A stretch of DNA of 64,000 nt from assembly GCF_016086655.4 (NCBI RefSeq), contig NC_052144.2, forward strand, positions 30,721,896 to 30,785,895, given 5' to 3'. Of the stretch, positions 11,885 through 23,279 are shown in pieces (the stretch's first letter is position 1; every line of letters starts with the position of its first letter). The notes below the pieces were generated by a model that was not told the DNA's origin, did not search any database, and saw only the letters and a program-made list of their open reading frames with translations. The translations under genes and the position numbers were made by a program. This stretch comes from Lepeophtheirus salmonis (lineage: Eukaryota; Arthropoda; Copepoda; Siphonostomatoida; Caligidae).

Positions 11885-12781
11885 GGAACGGGGATCAAAT
11901 TGTCGCCTACTTTAAACCTTGATAACTTGAAGACGGCATTATCAAATAAAAAACCGGTTACCAAATAGGAAAGCTATTCTTGTCAGCTGACGATACGTTG
12001 TTCAGTTAGCATCCTGCCGTCATCATATGAGGAGATAAAGAGGTATAAGTGGAACGAAGAGCTTTTGAGGTCCGCCGTAGTCATGGCATTGGTTAATAAT
12101 GGAGGTGAAATCTCCAATTCAACGATTGCTTCAACCTTAACAGTGAATTGACGGACTATTCAGCGTATCTGTAAGAAGCTAGAGGACACCTGGGATGTTG
12201 ATGCCACCATAAAGAGGGCACGCAAGGAGGAGGGCGCCGACAGGAATATCAGGGACACCGACTTTGTCGACAAGGTGAAGAAGATGGTTGAGGATGCCCC
12301 TACCAGGTCCATAAAGGCCAAGGGGTGCCCGGAGACAGGCCCTGGGTGTGGCAACAGGAATCAGCACCCTGCCATGTGTCCAAAATCTCCATGCAGTGGT
12401 TAACCGAGAACTGTTATGACGTCGTAACCAAGGATTTGTGGCCTCCTAACTCTCCCGACCTTAATCTTTTGGACTATTTTGTCTGGGGCTATGCCGAGAG
12501 ACATACTAACAGACATCTCCATAGCACCAAGGCCAGCCTGATGGACTCCCTCAAAGAGGTATTCGGCAACATGGACAATGAGATGGTAAGAAGAGCCTGC
12601 GGCCGGTTCAGAGGCAGTATTGAGGCCGTTATTGATGCCAACGGTGATTATATCGAATGAATGGCCATTTTATACCTATATGCTCGTCATAGTTTTGATT
12701 TTCAATAAAAAAGTTAAAAAATGTATATTTTGTGTTGTTTTTTGTAGAAAAATATTTTGGCGACAATTTGATCCCCGCTCC
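11885..12781 (+). mobile_element. Internally deleted mariner-type element with TIRs
   Basis: Terminal inverted repeats of 23 bases with one mismatch: 11885-11907 (ending GATCAAATTGTCGCC) and 12759-12781 (beginning GGCGACAATTTGATC). A TA follows the right end at 12785-12786, but there is no matching TA at the left, so a clean target duplication is not visible. The interior carries a broken transposase. At ~0.9 kb it is shorter than full mariners (~1.3 kb), matching loss of the middle of the gene. Confidence 0.8.
12038..12660 (+). pseudogene. Mariner transposase, middle deleted
   Basis: The 5' part keeps a helix-turn-helix-like region (RTIQRICKKLEDTWDVDAT near 12150-12210, after one in-frame stop). 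It runs into MVEDAPTRSIKAK, then jumps with a frame change to WVWQQESAPCH and WPPNSPDLNLLDYFVWG, ending DANGDYIE and TGA at 12660. The segment that should carry the first catalytic aspartate is absent. The second acidic position reads Q-E (QQES where QQDS or TQDG is usual). The third motif, SPDLNLLD, is intact. Nonfunctional by eye. Confidence 0.75.
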
Positions 12782-13390
12782 CTTTACATAAATATGATTA
12801 TATATTGTCTGATTAACGATTCAAATTAAATGGGTGGTACATCCAATGGAACATATATTTGACTCTGACAAATCACATATTATGTAAATAAAATTAGAAA
12901 ATTGTTAAAAAATCGTTTTTGGGATGATCCTCTACGGGCGTTATTAGGATTCAGGATCTAAGTTCAAGGCCAGTTTAAGGTTTATATAGGGTTTCCAAGT
13001 GCTGCTTTTGAGTAGGGTTCCCGCAAAGATATAATTTAAAAAATATTAATACATTTTATAAGAAATTTCTATAAAAATGCCATAAAAATGAAGAAGGATA
13101 CACATTTTCTAAAAAAGGCCGAGAAACATTTTGACCTTTTTTGTTTAAAATAATGTCATTCTAAAAAAGTAATATTATTTTTTGGGGAAATTCAGTCGAT
13201 GAAATAGTATATGAAATATCAAAAAACCTTAATATTGATTTTTAATTCTCTAATAGATAATAGGCATATTTATCCTTGTCTCAAAATCCAGCATACAGTT
13301 AAAAAAATATTAGAGCCACACTCAAAAAAAATCTTGTGGAAGCCCCTTGTAATCACATTCAAATAGGAGTACTTATTGTAAACATTATAC

Positions 13391-13920
13391 CAGGAGTGGC
13401 AAATTACAACCCATGAGCCCTGTAAATACTTTTTTGTGCCCCACAAAATACATTATAATAAGGGATATAATTCAAGTAAAGTTTCTACATTTAAATACGT
13501 TTAAGTAAGTATTAAATAGTAAGATATATGACTATCGTTATTGTATCTTTAAACCTTTCCTCTAAAAAAATAAGGAACAAAGTATTGAGGTTTTATAGTA
13601 GTTAGCCAATTATCTATGCAACTTTTCTTCATTTAATAACAGAGATATTTTCACAACTTAAAAACAATAAATTCAATTTCAACCAATCCACATCCAAAAA
13701 AATGTATAAGAGTAGTAGAAAATGAACAGCTGACAAACAAAATAACATGGGATTTATTGATGATTTTTGAAAAAATCTGCAGTACTTTTATTGAAATATT
13801 TTATTTTGAATTTTTTGACGTATTAAATATTTTAATCAATATAACTTTAAAAAATATAGCAATTTCAAAATAACTATATACAAAGTGTGGTTCTTTTAAT
13901 AAAAAGCTTGCCTACCTCTG
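13391..13920 (+). mobile_element. Non-autonomous hAT element with exact 8-bp TSD
   Basis: Flanked by identical octamers CATTATAC at 13383-13390 and 13921-13928. Ends are CAGGAGTGGCAAA (left) and, inverted, CAGAGGTAGGCAAG (right), typical of hAT termini. The 530-bp interior is A+T-rich, with CCCATGAGCCCTG and TGTGCCCCACA near the left end and no transposase frame. TSD length and terminal CAG...CTG together make the hAT assignment strong. Confidence 0.85.
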
Positions 13921-13928
13921 CATTATAC

Positions 13929-15124
13929 AATGATATCATTTTTTTAAAGAAATTTTTGTAGATATGAAACAAATTAAATTACATTGAAGTATGCCTAAAG
14001 CATGCTTCTATCTGATTTTCAATTGTAAACACTACTTTTTTTTTTTTTAATAAAGTTACTTTTTATATTTCTACATGGAATAAATAGTATTTAGAAACTC
14101 AAGAGTATCCTTTGGGACGTAATAGTACTTATTTAATGAATGAAAAAGTTTCTAAAATAGTCTTAGATTGACTTAAATTGAGTTTTAATAGATTGAATTG
14201 AATCCATAAATTTGAAAAGTAAGACAGTATATATAAAAATTAAAAATCCACGCATACCAACTGCCAAATTATTAGTTTGAAAATGGTAAAAATATTATGT
14301 GATATATGTACCCAAATATCCCAAAATAAAAAAGTTTCATTTACCATCCAAGGCAATTTTTTATTAATTTTATAAAATGTGATACCTGGCAAAAAAATTG
14401 GCTTTCTATGGAAATGGAAAAATGATGCTCAATCTCCCTCTAATTTTTCCTATTTTCAGTATAAAAGGTTTTTGGTTTGAGTAAGACAATATCAATCCTA
14501 TTCACTGTATCTAATTTATAATATATTTTGTTAGTTAAATATTTATTTGAAACTATTATTATTTGAAATTTGACAAGTGTAAAAAAATGGGAAGGTACCT
14601 TGACCTGTTGTTTGAATTGTTGTGTGTATAAATACATGGTCCACACTAATGAGCATACTTTGCTTCCAAAGGGAAATGCTGTTTGATTTTAACAAAGAAT
14701 TCGATTAATGAATATTGCTTTATTCGGAGTGTTCTGTATATTATTATACATACAGTATTATTTTTACAAATAATATGTGATCCATAGTTTAGGAACTATG
14801 GTTTAGTATTTGTTTGAGGTATGTTAAAGGATGGGATTTTTGTAGAGAGTATGGAGAAGACTTATGACATTATTGAATTAAGACCCTTGATCGAATCAAT
14901 TGCCTCTTATATGATTTTGGGGGTTAGAGAACTATTTCTTTTGAGAGGATAACCTTTCACATTTAAAATAGAATAAGTGCAAAGAGAATATTAGAAAGGT
15001 ATATATGTTGTTATTTAAATATAAATTTTAAAAAAATCATACAAGGGTAAGTGAAAAGGTTTTTTTAAAGATATATGTTTAGGGTAATAAATTTTTAAGC
15101 ATTTTTGGTGTATGAAAAAATAAA
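13929..15124. other. No feature recognised
   Basis: A+T-rich, with a T10-12 tract near 14037 and a 68-codon minus frame (14440-14646) without motif. Confidence 0.5.
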
Positions 15125-15560
15125 TCCGAAATTAATATGGCAACCCTGACAATTTGAAGAATGTTTGAGAGGAGAGCAGCTTAGCTGACCTTACGTTTTA
15201 TTGAATTAGCTGTTATAATCTGTGATATCAAAGATATCAAGTAAAGGTATAGACAAGAATTACTCTGTTTTTATCCTTAATTATATTATGAGTTCAATAG
15301 GAATTTACACTCATAGTTCCACGAAAAAATCCTAAGCGTCTTTCATAAGCAAAAAAACACTCGTGATTACACTTAGTACTTAGATGTTATCTCCTCAAGA
15401 ATGAAAGAATATTTTAAATTATCTGCAAGCAACAGTGAGATACAGAAAATAAACACGTGTATCACTTTGTTTCTAGAAAGGATACCCTTTATAGTTTATG
15501 CGTATAATATGTTATCTCCTCAAGAATGCAAGAATAATTTTGATAATTTCAGAAAATAAA
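15125..15560 (+). repeat. CCTGACAATTTGAAGAAT family, copy
   Basis: ACCCTGACAATTTGAAGAATG at 15145 and GTTATCTCCTCAAGAATGAAAG near 15388 match copy order at 8083-8340. The latter phrase recurs at about 15510 as GTTATCTCCTCAAGAATGCAAG, suggesting a second partial copy or a local duplication. Confidence 0.45.
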
Positions 15561-15724
15561 ATAAAAATACTTTTGAGGTTGCTAACAACATCAAAATTTG
15601 AACGCTAATAAATGCTTAAGATTTAAAATCCTATCGATAGGGTTAGACTTACGCATTCCATGAAATAATGAATATAATTTTAAAAAAGAACAATAACTTA
15701 AACACATTTTTCTTTTTAAATCAA

Positions 15725-15970
15725 ATAATTATATTTTTTTTTTTTTCAAAATCCCATTCCCAGTTATAAGTAAAGGACTGACAAAAAATCATCATGAACA
15801 AAAAATGAAAAATTCAAAAATTAAATTTTTAATATTAAATTTTTCGGAAAAAAATTTAAAAAACCAATACGTATTCAAAAAAATTATTTTTTGAAAAAAT
15901 ATTAAAGTATTAAATTTTTTTAGTAAAAGGCCAAAATTATTTAATAGGGTGGGGGGCTACAGCCCCTCCA
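15725..15970 (-). repeat. GGCGTCCGYAGGA-type A+T-rich element, fragment
   Basis: T-rich interior followed by GGTGGGGGGCTACAGCCCCTCC, the reverse of the CTGTAGCCCC end seen in other copies. The GGCGTCCG tip is not present here. Confidence 0.4.
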
Positions 15971-15984
15971 GCCAGCCAACAGAA

Positions 15985-16330
15985 AATCAACATTGTAAGC
16001 CTGACAATTGGAAGAATGGTTTGGAGTAGGTCAGCTACAATCAGCTATGAAAAGGGAGGAGGGGAGAAGGAAATAACCATCGACATTTGCCTGAATTACT
16101 ACGATGTCAATCCCCAATTCTACTCTCAGTCAAAAAAGGACTTACTATTATAACTCTTTAACAAATCCTTAAGATTACAAAGATTTTTCTAGAAGCACTC
16201 ACTAATGTTCAATCAGGTTTTGAGCATAATTGAATCTATTTAGGAAAGCATGTTCACTACTCAGGAATTAAATAAATATCTGCTAAGAAAAAGAAAATTC
16301 ATTCTTCAGATTACCAATTATAAAAAAAAT
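15985..16330 (+). repeat. CCTGACAATTTGAAGAAT family, best-matched copy A
   Basis: Runs from CCTGACAATTGGAAGAATGG through CATTTGCCTGAATTA, CCCCAATTCTACT, CAATCAGGTTTTGA, TTGAATCT, AGGAATTAAATAA to CATTCTTCAGATTAC. Each phrase appears in inverted order at 30955-31285. Confidence 0.6.
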
Positions 16331-16382
16331 AACCTGGAGAGTTAAAAAAAATCACAGGATTTACATCACTTATAAATTATGT

Positions 16383-16439
16383 CTACATCTCTTGGAAGTG
16401 TACATGATAGTTTATCATGTGCACTTCAAACAGATGTAG
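16383..16439. other. 57-nt imperfect hairpin
   Basis: CTACATCT...AAGTGTACATGATA, loop GTT, then TATCATGTGCACTT...AGATGTAG. Arms of 27 bases pair with a few mismatches. It could be a microRNA-like precursor or simply a decayed palindromic element; the tiny loop argues for the latter. Confidence 0.4.
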
Positions 16440-16737
16440 AAATTAACCATTAAGAATTCAACTTATGATGAGTCATTATTATTATTTCTTGATGTTGTGT
16501 GATTAAAAATAGGCTTTTATTGTTAAGCCGACTTTTTCGGCTCCCAAAACGACTTTCCGTTTTACACTCTATAACTTTTAGAATTCAGCAAAATTTAAAA
16601 CTGTTTTGACTTTTAATTTATATTTGAAGACTTAATAGTACTTGAATTTCCATATATTGGTGTATCTTATTCAATTTACAGTTGTTAAATCCCTTGTAAC
16701 TATCTATCCTGCATGAAGCTTCCACACAGGAATAGAT

Positions 16738-16915
16738 GGAGAAGCTGTAGTCTCCCCCCAAATTAAGGATTTTTTCTTTTTACTTAATTTTTTTTTCGTC
16801 ATTCAGGCAAATTATGCAGAAGGGCAAAAATTCAATATTTGAAAATGTTTTCCAAAAAATTCCCCACCTCCAATAAAAAATAAATATATATATATAATCC
16901 TGCGGACGCTTCTGA
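16738..16915 (+). repeat. GGCGTCCGYAGGA-type A+T-rich element
   Basis: Left TGTAGTCTCCCCCCAAATTA; right (AT)n then AATCCTGCGGACGCTTCT, the inverse of the GGCGTCCGCAGGATT terminus. Short copy with a T-rich interior. Confidence 0.5.
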
Positions 16916-17824
16916 AAGTATATAGGAAATACCTATAAAACCTAGAATTCTATGGGTTTATCTCCCTCTCCTTACTTGGCAGTATTATCACAGTAAGCAC
17001 GTGACTCCCATAGACATTGTCCACAGCACCTGCAGATACTTATATAAAAGTGTAAAGTAATTTTTGTAAAACCGCTTGTAAACGTGAGCCAACTCCCATT
17101 GTTTTCTTAAAAAAGCTGCAAAATATATGCTTTACCCAAATAACTCCAGTGCTACTTTGTCAATCCAGTAGCACCAATTGATTTTTATATTTTCTAATGT
17201 TACCAGGTCAAATGTCAAAGGCTTCAGTTATTAGTTCTGAAGTTAATATGATTCCAATTTTGAAGCCGTTTCATCATCGACTAGCACATCACTATGGTCT
17301 TTGACTAATAAAAATTTAAGTTGAATTTTCAAAATTACGAATCATGTATTTTTTCTAGTCGACATATGAGTAATACTGTTCTAAGGATCCCAAGTTCTTG
17401 AAGGATGTAATCATAAATAATGGAACAGTACACATTTCAAATCATGGAAAAATAACTGTAGATAGACTGGGATTTCCATAACGGATGTAAGTAGATTTAT
17501 ATCGACTTTACTTTAATTAATAAAAATAGGAGCAGATGAACTGATGTCGCTACTTACACCATATACCTATAACTATTTTTTTCCTTCCATCTGCAAATAT
17601 GAAATAAACGATGACTTTTTGAAATACACATAAGTAACTATGAAATTATAACCCCGTGAATCATCGTTTTTTTTTTTGTTTTGTTTTTATAAACTTATGA
17701 TAGACATAAAATTATTTCTTACTCATTAATGTTGTGGTAATACAAAAAAATCTTTGCAAAAATCACAAAAATAGACAATCCCCAATTTCTCCTTTTCACA
17801 ACCTACAACACACCGTTACCTTTA
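16916..17824. other. No feature recognised
   Basis: A+T-rich; no frame above chance, no repeat phrases recognised. Confidence 0.5.
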
Positions 17825-17925
17825 TTGTATCAAGCCACCTTTCCTCCAAAAAGAAACAGAAAAAAGGCCCAAAAACTTCTGGTAGTTAGCCAAATAAGTC
17901 AATTATACCAACTAATATTTAGTTT
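17825..17925 (+). repeat. GGTAGTTAGCCAAATAAGTCA repeat family, copy
   Basis: Order: CACCTTTCCTCCAAAAAG, AAAGGCCCAAAA, CTGGTAGTTAGCCAAATAAG, ATACCAACTAATATTT. Related copies are at about 13540-13625 (+), 20480-20595 (-), 34500-34620 (+) and 34735-34790 (+, partial). The last two lie inside the element at 34002-34848, linking this family to the GTGAACAATTCCCTAC one. Confidence 0.5.
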
Positions 17926-17940
17926 TAACTACTCATAGAC

Positions 17941-18279
17941 CAGGAATGTTCAACCCGGGCCTTTAGGCCTCATTGCAGCCGCCTAATATTTAAGTGCGAC
18001 TCACAACTCATTATAATTTCAAGTAATATTTAATCGAAATTGTCAAAATATCATCAAAACGCGTGGAAAGTATATAATAAGTACAAACATTTTTTGAAGC
18101 AGTTTGGTCTTGAAAAATTTGATTTTCCCTTTTTTTATATTTGGCTTAAAGTTGAAGTAAATTTGTGTTGAATAGTTTCCTTTAAAGCCATTTTTCATGA
18201 AATTTAATAGATTATGCGCCTAATTAAAATATTGAAAGTGGCAATGCGTCACATTATACTAAAAGGTTGGACATCCTTC
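17941..18279 (+). mobile_element. Non-autonomous hAT element, 339 bp
   Basis: Left end CAGGAATGTTCAACCCGGG; right end, inverted, GAAGGATGTCCAACC. Flanking octamers TCATAGAC (17933-17940) and TCCTAGAT (18280-18287) match at 6 of 8, a degraded target duplication. The interior contains CGCCTAATATTTAAGTG and CATCAAAACGCG, shared with the fragment at 55212-55342. No transposase. Confidence 0.7.
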
Positions 18280-18287
18280 TCCTAGAT

Positions 18288-19300
18288 AACCATTGTCATA
18301 TTATTTCTCCACATTTTTTAAAATGAATTACATAAATATATATTTCATAATATTGAAATTCTACATAGTATTATATTCGATACTGTATTATAATATTGTT
18401 TTTTTAATATTATGTTAACTATATATTTGTATTTCTATATGATTGGTAAAATTTCTTCATAGAAATAATAAGATGTCCAATACAACTAGGGATCTACAAG
18501 AAATTGTATTCATGTCCTTTTGGAAACGGAGCATAAGTATACAACAGCTAACCACTTCGTTTATTTATGAAAAATAATAAATTATAAAGTCTCTATGACG
18601 TATCAAAGTGAAACGAGGAAATTAACAGCTAACAAGGGTATTTTTGTGTATGGGAGTGCACGCCATGATAAGTATGCAATCCAATATGTCATGGAAATCA
18701 ATCAATTAATTGGAAGTATTGTAATCAAATTTTTGTGATAAGTTTGAGGTATTCAAAAATGTTAACTAGTCTTTAAAATCTTCATTTGATTTATGGTCAT
18801 GCCAATTGATCTATATTTTTTTTTTGTATTCAGATTCACAAATGTATTTAATTTTACAACATTTGTTTGAACTTATATGTCTACAATATAGGCAACAATT
18901 CATGTCTGTTAACAACAGGATATAAGCGTTTAAAAATTGGAAAATTCGAGTCCAGGATCAGAGTAAAAATTCCCCTCTTGAAAACGTACACCCACTGTAA
19001 AACACCTATAAAATCCTTATTTTTCAAGGTAGAATCTTTCAAGAACTTGATTTATTATTAGTTACAAAATTAGTAAATGAAAAAAAAAATCGTATTATTG
19101 AATATTATGAGTGAATTGATCATAATTATTGGAGAATGCATGTTTTAAAAAAATGTGTAATTAGGTGAAGTAAAAAATTCTTAGCATTTTTTACTAGATG
19201 TCTTTAGTCAGCAATATCTCACGATTAATACATACCATCAAAAAAAGCTTAAAATATGCTTAAAGGTTAAGCGTACACTTAAAAAAATTTCATTTACAGT
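18288..19300. other. No feature recognised
   Basis: A 64-codon plus frame (18867-19061) has no motif. Otherwise A+T-rich. Confidence 0.5.
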
Positions 19301-19312
19301 TTTGTGTTTGAT

Positions 19313-19597
19313 GAAGCCAGTTGTTTGTTACAGCGTTCCAAAACGGAAGTAAAAAAGTGAGAACATTCGATACATTCTTGAGTATCACTACGGCCAAAGT
19401 GAAAAGGCTGACTCAATACAGTATCGAATGCAATAGTAAAGTGAAACAGTGAATATCCAACAATTCTGTTCTCGTAATATGGAAGTCGAAAATGTCAATA
19501 CAATATTGGAAATCATCGAGTTGGACCAGTATGTGAGGACAAATTATCTTGTCCAGGAACTGAAAATTTGCTGGAAAACCGTTTAAATCGGATAATT
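19313..19597 (+). pseudogene. Mariner transposase N-terminal (DNA-binding) fragment
   Basis: Translation gives VPKRK(stop)KSENIRYILEYHYGQ and, after two stops, MEVENVNTILEIIELDQYV from about 19478 followed by LVQELKICWKTV. This is the paired helix-turn-helix arrangement of mariner transposases. The sequence leaves the family near 19597, before any catalytic motif, where another repeat begins. Both termini and the DDD domain are missing. Confidence 0.6.
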
Positions 19598-19619
19598 CTA
19601 AATATGTTAATTTAATTGT

Positions 19620-19650
19620 CCCCCAAAGCAAATAAAATTTGCTTTGGGGG
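19620..19650. repeat. Perfect 14-bp-arm palindrome
   Basis: CCCCCAAAGCAAAT, AAA spacer, ATTTGCTTTGGGGG. It sits exactly where the mariner fragment stops and is followed by AGGCTACAGCCACTACAGCC, which resembles the CTGTAGCCCC end of the A+T-rich element family. Perfect pairing suggests a recent origin. Confidence 0.7.
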
Positions 19651-19739
19651 AGGCTACAGCCACTACAGCCCACTCCCTGTGTATGCCTATGGGAAGAATG
19701 CAAATGTAGTCCATACTCCATTTTGAGAAGAATCATTTT

Positions 19740-22520
19740 AGCTTGCTTTTGAATTGACGGAGCACAATTTATCTTTGAAATTTAATAAATTTATATATAC
19801 ACAATACATATAGAAGGATTCCAAGACTCAAATGACTTAATGAGGACGCTGTGTGTAAAAATGTAAACTATTTAATAATATCGTATAATTAAGAGTGAAA
19901 ACAATGTTAATGAATGCAATAGTATTGCATTAATGCAAATATGTGTTCATATAAATGTTTGCATATTTTTACAAATATTTAATATACATATGAAAATTAG
20001 ACTGTCCTTTTTTGAATACTACATATATTATTTGCCTGTGTTTTACTGCGTATCGGTGAAAAAATTACAATTTTTTCTTAAAATTGATCCATTATTGAAA
20101 AAAAATTATTTTTGAGTTTAATCTACTACATTTCAGGACTGTTATATCAGATCGATTTGTGAAAAATTTACCAGTTTTTACTTTGTAAATGTTTTTTTAG
20201 TTATTATCACTTTGAAAATATTATTGAACAAAGCTTACTGTTGAATATGAAAGATTGGGGGTTACAAAAGTGTCAACACGGCGTTACATCGCTAACAAAA
20301 AAATACCTTAATTATTTTGTTGGCAACTGTCGATCTCGCTTGATACTATTTTATTATTTATATAAATAAATTTTTGTTATTATATAGAAATACAAATTTA
20401 TAGGAATGTTTTTACTATTACGAAATATATATATGTATTTCCTTTTAAAAACCGTGAAAAAATATGATGATAATCTTGGAGTACTTAAGAGATAAATAGT
20501 AGTTGGTATGATTGACTTATTTGACTAACTACCAGATGATACTTTTTTTCTCTTTCTTTTCGAGGGAAAGCTGCGTGGTACAATAATGGTCAAATGTCAA
20601 AAATATCTATAAAATGAAATAGTTGTCTGAAGCACATTTAAAAACTGATTACTATAGTTAAAAATTGTAAAAAAGCTTTAATTCAAAATGAATAATAATT
20701 ATCTTTTGAAAAATGAATAGGGTAAATACTTCTACAGCAAGAATACATATAAAAATCAGTTTTCAGTTATTTATCCACCGCGTTCTTATATAATACAGGT
20801 GTGGAACCACCAACTTTTGCTTTACCATGCCCCTATTATATCCATCCCTGAAATAAAAATTATGACAAAATAATAATTTTAATGCATCATATATTGATAA
20901 TAATTAATTTAGTGAGCAATTCACCACCCTGGATTCAACATACATATAAGAAATAAGGTGATGCTTAATTAAACTAGGAGGAACAAAAGTGTGCCGAAGT
21001 GATAATCCTGGTTAATATAAAGTGACCAATAAAGATATCGGTAAAGCTTAGAATTTTGTATGTACAACCAGAAAATTAAGCGGTAAAGTGAGAAGTGGAT
21101 AGCCAAGATACTCCAGTATGTCACAAAGGTCTCAGAGACCAAATTTCAGACCAATATGATGATGGCATATCTCCACACATCTTTGAGCTTAGGATTATCT
21201 ATTTAAATGTAACGGAGGATGTGTTACTGCTCTAGATAAAAGAGATCGTTTTTAATAGTCCCGGAGTATACAACTGTACAATACCCCCAATCATGAGTCT
21301 AAAATGTATCTGTAATGATGAGAAGATCTCTTTGACATCTGTATCTTAAAAGAGATAGGGCTCTCCAACTCATGAGATATGAACTGGGGTTATGTGTTGT
21401 TTGTTCAAGTATTGGCGATAAGTTGGATGCCCTTTTGGGACCTGGCGGTGCCCGAAAATACCCCGAAACATATGAGGACCTCTTAGTAGTAAGAAAATTA
21501 TCGGTAGTACCCGAATACTCTCCCAACATTCGGGGTACAAAATGAAAATTCATAAAGTCCATGGCCCCGTTTCTCATAAATTTATATGAAATTGTTGTTA
21601 TACAAAACCTCCTTAGGCCAAAATATTTTATACGAAATGTCCTTTTACGAATATGTTTTATACGAAGTTACCGCAACCCGAATTATGCTTGCTTTTCTCA
21701 ATCAAAATGTTGCGTAAAAGTTACAAGGTCCTGTGCCTATTTTATATGTTGTGTACAATTTGAGATTTTGTACAAGTAACAACCAAAAAATAATATAATA
21801 GCAAGGATTTACAGTTCTTGGATGAGAATATTGTAATAATTGAATATTCCATGCATGATCGACATATTAGTAGTCTAAATTTTGACTATTTTAATAAACA
21901 ATTCTAAAATATACGTTTTCTATGGCACATTATATAGCTCAAATGCTCACAGTTATATTACTTATAAATATGTTCAGAGTAACCAAGTAATTTGAATAGA
22001 CGTATAGTTGGTAATTAGAATGACCCATGTTATAATTAAACAGTCATTTAAGATGAAGAAATTACAACTTGTACAATTTGCTTATTTAAGTTTTAACTTG
22101 TACACAACATATGAATATAATATCATGGACAGTATAATATAGAAGTATTGCTACACACTCTTCTATAAATGTATATAATATTATCAAATTCTACTGCAAA
22201 GGTACTAAAAACGTAATGAAACGTTTAATTGATTGATAATTATCATTATTACAAATACAATATAGATATATTATATACGAGTATTTTGGTGTTCAATGAA
22301 CAAGAAAATGAAGCATTATGTTTTTAGACCAAGTGCCTTTGTATGGATCAATCAATAAATCAGGATTTTTTTTTAATAGTGTTGTTTTATTCTCAAATCT
22401 AACACAAAACAAATGGATTTAATAATTGGCTTTAGTTATGTTTTTCTCTGAGTCTTTGGTTTAGTTATGAAATCGTCACTCGTTAAGTCATAAAATAAGA
22501 CTCCACGTGTAAATATTTTT
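19740..22520. other. Intergenic; one repeat and weak frames
   Basis: An inverted copy of the GGTAGTTAGCC family lies at about 20480-20595. A 92-codon minus frame at 21299-21577 (containing YVSGYFRAPPGPKRASNLSP) and a 72-codon plus frame at 21561-21779 overlap head to head at their starts. I do not recognise either. The rest is A+T-rich. Confidence 0.4.
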
Positions 22521-22524
22521 TTTT

Positions 22525-22920
22525 TCGGTTCGGTCTTAAGTTATTTTTTATAGTCCGATTTTGACTGATATTTCGGTCTAGACCACAATCTCATAGAGTA
22601 AATAGAAATTCAATTGTTTTCAAATCGTGGACCGATTTCTTTGGTCTCAATCTATGGCCCAATTTTCTCCAATACCCTGATTGATGAGTTGTACGAATAT
22701 GATTTATGAAACACATTTAATCATATATGACGTTCAAAGTTTTGAAACACATATAACATCATCAAAAATTCATCCATAGAATCGGTCTACGCCAAGTTTT
22801 AAATGAGACCAATCCACAGAAAACTTCATCAAATAACCAAATGAGTTCGTTCTACTAAAAATCGGTCTTTGGCCAGATCAGGGATTTTCAGACCGATACA
22901 CAACACAACTGTTTATCCAA
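22525..22920 (-). repeat. CGGTCTAGACCG-rich dispersed repeat, copy 3
   Basis: TTTTTCGGTTCGGTC, ATTTCGGTCTAGACC, GTGGACCGATTTCTTTGGTC, ATGACGTTCAAAG and TTTTCAGACCGATAC are the inverse of words at 7235-7695. Confidence 0.5.
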
Positions 22921-23171
22921 TCCACATCCTGAAATATCCTTGCAAAAATATTGTAAATATTTGACTGTGCATATCATATATTTACTCCACTTTCTATGAA
23001 AACTTTTAATTTAATATATTTTTCAAGTATCTAATTTTTTAGGATGGTATTCATTAGTTTCTGAGTTATTTACAAATTTTGAAATTAAATATCGATGTTT
23101 CAAAGAAAGCTTCTTATTTGTTTTTATTATTTATCCACCCTAACAAATGAATATGAAAACGGTGCCCAGAT

Positions 23172-23277
23172 ATTTTGCCTTAAACTATTTTGCCTCAGAA
23201 CATTTCCTCTTAAAACATTTTGCTTTAGGACATTTTACCATAAAGCCATTTGGCCTCAAGTTATTTCGCCTTAATAT
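23172..23277 (+). repeat. 15-bp minisatellite, seven units
   Basis: Units ATTTTGCCTTAAACT, ATTTTGCCTCAGAAC, ATTTCCTCTTAAAAC, ATTTTGCTTTAGGAC, ATTTTACCATAAAGCC, ATTTGGCCTCAAGTT, ATTTCGCCTTAATAT. Six are exactly 15 bases and one is 16, with a conserved ATTTTGCC core. Confidence 0.85.
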
Positions 23278-23279
23278 AT

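Noticed and set aside
19413..19736. 107-codon minus-strand frame
   Set aside because: It is antisense to the mariner helix-turn-helix fragment and runs through the perfect palindrome.
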